A stretch of DNA of 18,375 nt from an uncultured Pseudomonas sp. (GTDB taxonomy: Bacteria > Pseudomonadota > Gammaproteobacteria > Pseudomonadales > Pseudomonadaceae), in NCBI GenBank assembly GCA_946886875.1, contig CAMPJN010000024.1, forward strand, positions 1 to 18,375. The letters run 5' to 3'. The notes beneath the pieces are model-generated. The model searched no databases. It was not told the DNA's origin and saw nothing but the letters and a program-made list of their open reading frames with translations. Shown here in pieces: positions 1-5,088 of this stretch. The first letter of the stretch is position 1. The number at the start of each line of letters is the position of its first letter. The translations under genes and the position numbers were made by a program.

Positions 1-371
1 GCGCTACCGGCCATGCCGTTGCTGCGAAAGGTCACCCCGGCATTCGGGCCGGCGACCGCCAACCCCTGCGCGCTGTCCCAGACCTTGATCACATCACCGC
101 CGACCTGCTGCACCAGCCAGCCGCCGGCCCAGTCCGCTCCGTTTTCGCAGGTGCTGGCGTCAGGCCTTCTGCGGCAAACCACAACGTTTTGGCGGCGCTT
201 GACAGCCTCCGAGCGGGCGAGTTGCAGCGCCCCCTGCAGCTCGCTGGCCAAGGTCGAAGCCCGACTGTCGCGGATCATGCTGCCGAACGAGGGAACGGCG
301 ATGCCGAGCAAAATAGCAAGGATGGCGAGGGCCACCATCAGCTCGATCAGGGTGAAACCTTTTTGCGACAT
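1..371 (-). CDS. GspH/FimT-family type IV pseudopilin, 3' end outside window
   Basis: The first 123 codons of a prepilin-like protein are present; the C-terminus runs off the left edge. The N-terminus MSQKG-FTLIELMVALAIL is a class III (type IV pilin) signal: prepilin peptidase should cut after Gly5, leaving Phe1 and the conserved Glu5 of the mature helix. This is followed by a hydrophobic alpha-1 segment and a Ser/Arg-rich amphipathic helix (AARSEAVKRR type). A Cys and an ENGADW..GWLV stretch fit the FimT/FimU/GspH family. Such minor pseudopilins prime assembly of type IV pili or secretion pseudopili, and FimT proteins can bind DNA during uptake. The start at 371 is preceded by TAGGAG 8-9 nt upstream. 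Site E of the repeated promoter element (707-759) points at this gene and leaves a leader of about 335 nt. I cannot distinguish FimT, FimU and GspH without the C-terminus. Confidence 0.85.
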   Translation of the reverse strand, partial: MSQKGFTLIELMVALAILAILLGIAVPSFGSMIRDSRASTLASELQGALQLARSEAVKRRQNVVVCRRRPDASTCENGADWAGGWLVQQVGGDVIKVWDSAQGLAVAGPNAGVTFRSNGMAGS

Positions 372-433
372 CGCAACCACTCCTACCTGTCATCGAGAGC
401 ACGTACGGACCGGATTTCATTGCCCTGGTGATA

Positions 434-484
434 GGCAAAAGCTCCGGATCGACGGCTCTTTCGCCCCGGGAGGGATACCCGGGA
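434..484 (-). promoter_or_regulatory. structured 5' leader upstream of the pseudopilin gene
   Basis: On the minus strand two stems follow one another. CCCGGG (483-478) pairs with CCCGGG (470-465) around a 7-nt loop. GGCGAAAG (465-458) pairs with CTTTTGCC (441-434) with one G-U pair and a 16-nt loop. Further upstream, CAGCAT/ATGCTG (625-639) forms a third hairpin with a 3-nt loop. All lie inside the predicted leader between promoter site E and the ATG at 371. I do not recognise a named riboswitch class here; searching for the conserved core of the c-di-GMP-I aptamer by eye gave no convincing match. A cis-regulatory RNA is inference only. Confidence 0.35.
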
Positions 485-706
485 CTACGGTCTCTTTAAT
501 ATCTCCATTGCAAAGAGCTGCGACCGCACAACACATCGGAATGTGACAAGCATGGGTTTTCCAGGCTTTTACGGGCACATGGCTATGTCCGTATAGCGCT
601 CTTAAAGGCCGAGCTAATTCCACTCAGCATCGAATGCTGGCACTCCGGGTTACGGAAGGGCTCGTTGCAAGCGAGAGCAGAGGATGCATCCGCGAGAATC
701 CTGCAT

Positions 707-759
707 CCATCGGCGGGGGCTGATTTTCTAGTAGGGAACAACCCGAAACAGGTAGGGGG
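707..759 (-). promoter_or_regulatory. Site E of six-copy promoter-like element, facing the pseudopilin
   Basis: Reading the minus strand: CCCCCTACC at 759-751, CCCTAC at 736-731 (the two TAC cores 21 bp apart), then GAAAATCAGC, then GCCGATGG ending at 707. The 33-bp core 739-707 aligns without gaps to sites A, B, C, D and F. It is the first of two minus-strand copies and points toward the gene starting at 371. Confidence 0.75.
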
Positions 760-1119
760 CGACTGATACAACCAACAACCAATGCAGCTAGCGATTCATC
801 CGATCAGCAGGCAACTCTTCAAAACAATGGCCTGCCCAAACACACACCTCGGGTGAATCAATAGATATTTGCAGCGCCTGAAAAAGCTGCCTGCGTTCGC
901 TGACCGCGCAGTTCATGTATCACGCATCTACTTGCACACCAATCCTGGCAGGGGATGACAACTCGCCTGGCGCAAGTTTTTACGGGCAGCGGCTCAAAGC
1001 TCCGGCCGATGACAAAAGCGCCGTTGCCAGCAGCCCCAAAACGCCTAGCGCAGCGCTGCAAATCCGAGCCAGACGGCTGGCAACAAGTACCGACTGCACT
1101 CTTCTGCCTCATACCAGCC
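760..1119. other. Non-coding divergent intergenic region
   Basis: This lies between divergent promoter elements E (-) and A (+). Reading frames here are short and have no convincing ribosome-binding site or protein-like composition. A CA-rich run (ACAACCAACAACCAA, near 768) lies just upstream of site E; it resembles Hfq/Crc-type A-rich targets but is outside the predicted transcript, so I give it no function. Confidence 0.5.
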
Positions 1120-1120
1120 A

Positions 1121-1175
1121 CCCCCTACCAACAACCGTGGCAACCCCCTACCGAAAAATCAGCACTCACCGATGG
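1121..1175 (+). promoter_or_regulatory. Site A of six-copy promoter-like element
   Basis: CCCCCTACC occurs at 1121-1129 and again at 1144-1152 (23 bp apart), followed by GAAAAATCAGC and CCGATGG at 1169-1175. The inner box, A-tract, CAGC and CCGATGG have the same fixed spacing as the other five copies. Downstream lie three hairpins ending in a T-tract (1268-1366) and then the solute-binding-protein gene, so this site may drive a small RNA, an attenuated mRNA, or both. Confidence 0.75.
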
Positions 1176-1236
1176 CCACAGAATCCGCACGAATGCATCC
1201 TTGCTCCCACTGTCTAGCCACAAGATTCGCCTATAC

Positions 1237-1248
1237 ACCCTGTAGGGC
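1237..1248. promoter_or_regulatory. Inverted CCCT-GT-AGGG box
   Basis: ACCCTGTAGGGC is an inverted arrangement of the CCCTA half-site found in the six repeated elements. The same palindrome with one more C occurs at 3655-3665 beside site C. A TATACA hexamer (1232-1237) abuts it, so it could also lie at a start site. Probable binding site for the same regulator; inferred from sequence likeness. Confidence 0.4.
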
Positions 1249-1249
1249 A

Positions 1250-1366
1250 AATCGGCTGACATTTGCTGCTCCTGGGAAAGGAGCCCGTGCTTCGCTGGCT
1301 ATGCGTCCCCCGCATAGCCAGGTCGATCATGGATCCCCGCTTGTTTGCGGGGATAGCGCTTTTTTT
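1250..1366 (+). ncRNA. Candidate small RNA or attenuated leader with three hairpins
   Basis: Three consecutive hairpins lie in a non-coding stretch. GCTCC/GGAGC (1268-1284) has a TGGGAAA loop. A perfect 10-bp stem TGGCTATGCG/CGCATAGCCA (1296-1320) has a 5-nt loop. ATCCCCGC/GCGGGGAT (1333-1354) is followed shortly by TTTTTTT. This is the usual architecture of a bacterial sRNA ending at an intrinsic terminator. The 5' end is uncertain; transcription could begin just after site A (about 1180) or near 1245. An alternative is that the same structures form an attenuator in the leader of the gene at 1841. I do not recognise a known sRNA family. Confidence 0.45.
1333..1366 (+). terminator. Rho-independent terminator
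   Basis: The 8-bp stem ATCCCCGC / GCGGGGAT has a TTGTTT loop; AGCGC and then seven T residues follow (1360-1366). The five bases between stem and T-tract make it slightly atypical. It would end transcripts from site A before the solute-binding-protein gene. Confidence 0.6.
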
Positions 1367-1840
1367 GATCGCTGTGCGGACAACACCCAGCCCGCGCCAG
1401 GCCCCGAACTGCAAACCTATTTCAGGCCGACAGAGCCCACCAGAGCGCTGCCCTCCTACAGGCATGCCCAGCCAAAAATGAAACTTTAACTTTACCGATA
1501 GCAGCCAAACCAAACCCTGCTTAGACCGAGCCCTGCGGACCAGCCGGCAATTCGGTCTGAGCAGTAGCCCTCGCCAGGCGGAGTGCCTCATATGCTGCAG
1601 CTATTCGCTAACCTCAGATTACGCTGGAAAATCGCCCCGCTGCGCTCCCTGCCCGCAGCACCGCCTGCCGCTAGCAACATGCCGGGCATGCAAGCCATCC
1701 ACCAGACAGGGAACGCCAGTACCCGCCTGACCAACCACCACCCAGCCCGACGCTCCGTACTTAGCTCCACCACTGCGGGGCCAATACCAGGTGATAAACC
1801 CAGCAGCGCCCCCGCACAACACTCAGCCACAGGAGAGATA
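1367..1840. other. Leader region upstream of the solute-binding-protein gene
   Basis: The frame of the gene at 1841 stays open back to an ATG at 1583, but the peptide it would add is rich in Pro, Ala and Arg and would bury a normal signal peptide about 100 residues inside the protein. I therefore treat this stretch as non-coding. No copy of the repeated promoter element and no obvious -35/-10 pair was seen here. Confidence 0.45.
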
Positions 1841-2653
1841 CTGCGCCTGAACAGGCGCTCCTTCACGTGGCTTTTCAAGCTACTGATCACTCTGTTGGCT
1901 GCCATAACCACCTGCGCTCATGCGAACCAATCGCCGCAGCGCCTGACACTCGCAACCGTTGATAACTTCCCGCCGTTTTCCTATATGGACAGTGGCCGCC
2001 TGACGGGTATCGATATCGATCTGGTGCATGAAATGGCCAGACGCCTCGACATTTCCGTACGGTTACAGACGCACCCCTGGGCCAGGGTCATGAGTTCAGT
2101 CAGGAGCGGAGAAGTCGACGGGGCATTCTCTGCCTTCGAGACGGAAGAGCGACAAGCGTTCTGCCTGTATGTGGGGGTGCTGCATGTTGAGGAGTTCTAT
2201 CTCTTCACCCGTAAGGGTAATGAATTCCTCTATTCGCAAATTTCCGACCTGTATGGCAAGCGGGTGGGAATAGACCGCGGAGTCTATGTCAGCGAGGCCT
2301 TCAAACAGGCGGTTGACGCCGGACGGATCACCCTGGAGGAAGTCAACGACATGGGCATGATCAATATCCGCAAGCTCAACGCCGGCCGCATAAATGCGGC
2401 GATCGGCGACCTCGGAGTGGTGAAATACTATTTGAAGCTGCTGGGCCTGGAGCAGCGCGTCGTTCCGCTCCAACCAATAAGCGAACCTGCCCCGACCTAT
2501 CTGGTTCTGTCCAGGAAGTCGAAGCTGGAGAACAAGACCGAGCTGCAACACAGGATGCGTGAAACCCTGCATGGCATGTGGGAAGACGGCACCTACCATG
2601 CAATCTACGATCGACATGTCAACAAGCTCGCAGCCCAACCACCTGCCCGATAA
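1841..2653 (+). CDS. Periplasmic family-3 solute-binding-like protein (amino-acid-binding fold), possible CTG start
   Basis: The predicted 270-residue protein opens with a classic Sec signal: a basic n-region (RLNRR), a hydrophobic core, and cleavage after AHA. The mature part begins LTLATVDNFPPFSY..GRLTGIDIDLV, the signature opening of SBP_bac_3 proteins. It continues with DGAFSAFETEERQAFC, a second-lobe GKRVGIDRGVY segment and a C-terminal WEDGTYHAIYDRH. No ABC permease or ATPase lies nearby, so a sensory role for a periplasmic amino-acid-like ligand is as likely as transport. Start choice: AGGAG at 1831-1835 stands 5 nt before CTG 1841 at the correct distance from the signal peptide, and there is no ATG, GTG or TTG near. 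Upstream ATGs at 1583 and 1679 are alternatives but would give an implausible extension. Family assignment is firm; the start is not. Confidence 0.8.
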   Translation: MRLNRRSFTWLFKLLITLLAAITTCAHANQSPQRLTLATVDNFPPFSYMDSGRLTGIDIDLVHEMARRLDISVRLQTHPWARVMSSVRSGEVDGAFSAFETEERQAFCLYVGVLHVEEFYLFTRKGNEFLYSQISDLYGKRVGIDRGVYVSEAFKQAVDAGRITLEEVNDMGMINIRKLNAGRINAAIGDLGVVKYYLKLLGLEQRVVPLQPISEPAPTYLVLSRKSKLENKTELQHRMRETLHGMWEDGTYHAIYDRHVNKLAAQPPAR

Positions 2654-2771
2654 TCCAGCGCGGCGCCGGCACAGCCAAACCAGCGCCGACTTGGCTTTGC
2701 CGCTCAGAACCATGCCCCCAAGCCGAGACGAAAATTTACAAGTGCGACGGGAGCGCGAACAACCGGCCAAT

Positions 2772-2823
2772 CACCTACCCGCCCCCAGAATCGCCCTACC
2801 AAAAAACCAGCAGCGGCCGATGG
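2772..2823 (+). promoter_or_regulatory. Site B of six-copy promoter-like element, upstream of the response regulator
   Basis: CACCTACC (2772-2779) and GCCCTACC (2793-2800) have TAC cores 21 bp apart. They are followed by AAAAAACCAGC and GCCGATGG at 2816-2823. The ATG of the response regulator is 84 bp downstream. If that regulator binds this element, the site makes the gene autoregulated. A further CCCTACC lies at 2884-2890. Confidence 0.75.
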
Positions 2824-2906
2824 CATTGTTCGCAGCAGGCAAACACTCTATTGATCGTCCAACCCATCATGGATATTGGGACTCCCTACCCGAGCAGCGA
2901 GGAACC

Positions 2907-3548
2907 ATGCCCAAAATAATTCGCCTGCTGATTGTCGATGATCACGCCCTCATGCGTGAGGGGTTGAAACAACTGTTCGCCCTGACCAACGACCTCCAGG
3001 TTGTCGCCGAGGCCGAAAACGGTGCCCTGGCACTGGAGCGCCTGCACCAGGGTGATATCGATCTGCTCTTGCTCGACATGAACATGCCTGGCCTCAGTGG
3101 CGAGGACCTGATCGTGCACATCCGCGCCCGTTATCCAACACAAAGGATATTGATGCTGAGCATGCACAACGAACCACAGATCGCCCAGCGCATGCTCAGG
3201 GCAGGCGCCACCGGCTATCTATGCAAGACGTGCATGCCAGAGACCCTGCTCGGGGCGATCCGCCGTGTCGCCTCTGGCGCACGCGTCATCGACCCGCAGA
3301 TCGCCGAAAACATCGCTCTCGAAGCCAGCAGCCTGATGCACCAGAGCTACCACGGCAAACTCACCGAACGCGAACTCCAGGTGCTGCGCCTGTTCGCCCT
3401 TGGCACCAGCGTGAGCGGAATCGCCGATACGCTGGCGATCAGCAGCAAGACCGTCAGCACCCATAAGGCGCGACTGATGGAAAAGATGGGTTTCTCCAGC
3501 AATGCCGAGATCGTCCGCTACGCCGTGAGCCAAAACCTTATCGAGTGA
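2907..3548 (+). CDS. NarL/FixJ (LuxR-type) two-component response regulator
   Basis: 213 residues. The N-terminal receiver (about 4-122) has the acidic pair Asp11-Asp12, phospho-acceptor Asp57 in LLLLDMNMPG, Ser85 at the switch Ser/Thr position and Lys107 in YLCK, so it should be phosphorylatable. The C-terminal LuxR-type helix-turn-helix (about 152-205) opens LTERELQVLRLFALG, with recognition region SSKTVSTHKARLMEKM. The start at 2907 follows GAGG by 4 nt; the frame is open upstream but that part is not protein-like. No histidine kinase is encoded in the window, so its partner must be elsewhere or the periplasmic protein before it feeds another sensor. Site B lies directly upstream. It is a candidate activator of all six elements because it is the only two-component regulator here; that is inference. 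Confidence 0.92.
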   Translation: MPKIIRLLIVDDHALMREGLKQLFALTNDLQVVAEAENGALALERLHQGDIDLLLLDMNMPGLSGEDLIVHIRARYPTQRILMLSMHNEPQIAQRMLRAGATGYLCKTCMPETLLGAIRRVASGARVIDPQIAENIALEASSLMHQSYHGKLTERELQVLRLFALGTSVSGIADTLAISSKTVSTHKARLMEKMGFSSNAEIVRYAVSQNLIE

Positions 3549-3654
3549 CGCAATAAATACCCTCCCCCTGGGCCATCGCAGCACTACCGCCATGCCCGGC
3601 CATTCGTCGCCCTGAATCATCAACAATCTCGACAGCGCCCAAATCAGGGCATAA

Positions 3655-3720
3655 CCCCTGTAGGGCACCGCCTACCAGAGCGACCGGGACACCTACTCAA
3701 AAACCAGCATAGGCCGATGG
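3655..3720 (+). promoter_or_regulatory. Site C of six-copy promoter-like element with extra inverted box
   Basis: A palindrome CCCCTGTAGGG (3655-3665) is followed by GCCTACC (3670-3676) and ACCTAC (3691-3696), with TAC cores of the last two 21 bp apart. CAAAAACCAGC and GCCGATGG (3713-3720) complete the element. The probable TTG start of the MCP-like gene lies 115 bp downstream. Confidence 0.75.
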
Positions 3721-3835
3721 CTGACTCATCCGCAGGGCCCGCATCATGCGTTTCTGCTGGCATTCTGCTGCCAGCTTTTCAATGCAGACAAACCGGTGCG
3801 ACGCTGCAGTCAAAAACCGGTACTGGAGAATTAGA

Positions 3836-4921
3836 TTGAGCGAAACCACTGACTCCTCAAAGCAATCCCCCGCAGGAGCGCCCTCGATCATCCTGGCCAT
3901 GGCCACGCTCAGCGCCGCCTGCGTGCTGACAACCGGGGGACCGCACCTCCTGGCTCCCGAACTGGCAGCGCTGCTCCTGGCACTGGGGGCGTTTGCCGCC
4001 GTCTACTATCACTTGCACAACCGCCCCAAGCCCGGCGTGAAGCCGCATGCGGCAGGGGGTCGGCACAGCCGCGATAGCTGTGGCTGCCGACTGGGGCCGA
4101 TATACCGCGACGCGCTACCGACCTGGGCCGGGCAAATCGAGGCGGCCCATAATCTTACCGAAGAGGCCATTAGCTCCGTAGTCACCCATTTCAACAGGAT
4201 GTCTCAGCGAGTGGAAAGCGCCGCCGTGGCAGCCCAGAACGGTACAACGATGCGTGGCGGAATGGCCTTTCTGCTCGGTGACAGCCGGCAAGAGCTGGAA
4301 GCGACCGTCATCTCGCTAGGCGCTGCCCTGGCCACCAAAGAAGCCCTGCAACACGAGGTGGCGGAATTGTCCGGGCTCACCGAACAGCTGCGGGCGGCGG
4401 CTCAGGATCTCGGCGATATTGCCGAGCAGACAAATCGGGTAGCGCGAAGCGCCGCCCTGACCGGCCAGGGAGCCCTGGGCCTGGCGCTGATCGCGGATGA
4501 AATCAGCACGCTCAGCAGCCTTTCCGGCGAGACCGGCAAACGTATCGGCGAAACCGTGGACGCTGTGAATGCGGCCATCGCCAGCTCCCTGGCAATCTCC
4601 AACCAATATGCCGAGCAGAACGGGGCCACGGTGGATGTATCCAGGCAGACCATCAAACACGTCATCAAGCGTTTTCGCGGCGCGACCAGCGCCCTTCTCG
4701 AGTCCTCCCGCGAGCTGCGCGAGGAAAGCCAGGCCGTCGGCCAGGAAATTACCCAAGTGCTGGCCAGCCTGCAGTTCCAGGAGCACGTCACTCAGCTGCT
4801 CGGTCTGGTCCGCAGCGACCTGGAAAAACTGCAGCGCAATTTTGCCCAAGCCGATTCCCCTCGACGCCAGCCTCCGGCCCCGACGGCTGCCCCCCGCTTT
4901 CGTCCTAGCCGAGCGGCATGA
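3836..4921 (+). CDS. Membrane protein with degenerate methyl-accepting chemotaxis (MCP-like) signalling domain
   Basis: About 361 residues. Two hydrophobic segments sit near the N-terminus (IILAMATLSAACVL and LAALLLALGAFAAVYYHL) with almost no periplasmic loop and no HAMP. The rest is helical. DIAEQTN..ARSAAL..GALGLALIADEISTLS aligns with the MCP hairpin tip ([31 protein letters not shown]), but the EAARAGE stretch is missing and the tip is about four residues shorter. The C-terminal SLQFQEHVTQLL is typical of small cytoplasmic-tip MCP-like proteins (ALQFQDRVSQIL). With the CheA/CheW contact residues lost, classical array signalling is doubtful. Start: TTG at 3836 with TGGAGA 6 nt upstream fits better than ATG 3746, which lacks a ribosome-binding site and adds an unlikely basic leader. 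Site C lies just upstream. Confidence 0.78.
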   Translation: MSETTDSSKQSPAGAPSIILAMATLSAACVLTTGGPHLLAPELAALLLALGAFAAVYYHLHNRPKPGVKPHAAGGRHSRDSCGCRLGPIYRDALPTWAGQIEAAHNLTEEAISSVVTHFNRMSQRVESAAVAAQNGTTMRGGMAFLLGDSRQELEATVISLGAALATKEALQHEVAELSGLTEQLRAAAQDLGDIAEQTNRVARSAALTGQGALGLALIADEISTLSSLSGETGKRIGETVDAVNAAIASSLAISNQYAEQNGATVDVSRQTIKHVIKRFRGATSALLESSRELREESQAVGQEITQVLASLQFQEHVTQLLGLVRSDLEKLQRNFAQADSPRRQPPAPTAAPRFRPSRAA

Positions 4922-4937
4922 GGCACGGTGGAGAAAT

Positions 4938-4979
4938 AATCGCCGCTGGCTGAAATCCCTGCGGCGATTCTCGCCAGCG
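4938..4979 (+). promoter_or_regulatory. Two mutually exclusive hairpins upstream of the GGDEF-EAL gene
   Basis: AATCGCCGC (4938-4946) pairs with GCGGCGATT (4961-4969), a perfect 9-bp stem. CGCTGGC (4944-4950) pairs with GCCAGCG (4973-4979), a perfect 7-bp stem. They share 4944-4946, so only one can form fully. There is no T-tract, so this is not a simple terminator. The second stem ends six bases before the GCAGGAG ribosome-binding site of the 29-residue ORF (4999), and a translational switch is possible. Confidence 0.4.
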
Positions 4980-4998
4980 TGGCGGGCAGGAGCTGGGT

Positions 4999-5088
4999 AT
5001 GACCAACCAGCGCACGCTCAATCGAGCCGACTCCAGCAGGGCAATGCCCATGCAACCGGCCAAACAAGGTGGCGAGCATGACCGATAG
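4999..5088 (+). CDS. 29-residue ORF overlapping the GGDEF-EAL start
   Basis: An ATG at 4999 follows AGGAG by 6 nt and opens a 29-codon frame whose TAG (5086-5088) lies 6 nt inside the next gene, which starts at 5078. The peptide is polar and basic (MTNQRTLNRAD...) with no recognisable domain. The good ribosome-binding site and overlap suggest a translational-coupling leader rather than a functional protein. It could also be the worn remnant of a small gene that normally sits between these two genes. Confidence 0.4.
   Translation: MTNQRTLNRADSSRAMPMQPAKQGGEHDR

Noticed and set aside
420..490. c-di-GMP-I (GEMM) riboswitch ahead of the pseudopilin
   Set aside because: Stems are present, but I could not find the conserved aptamer core sequences on either strand, so I only report a structured leader.
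626..650. Sigma-54 promoter from TGGCAC at about 638
   Set aside because: The required TTGC half at the right distance is absent (GTTAC instead).
1583..1840. N-terminal extension of the solute-binding-like protein from ATG 1583
   Set aside because: It would place a typical signal peptide about 100 residues inside; composition is not protein-like and a better ribosome-binding site lies at 1831.
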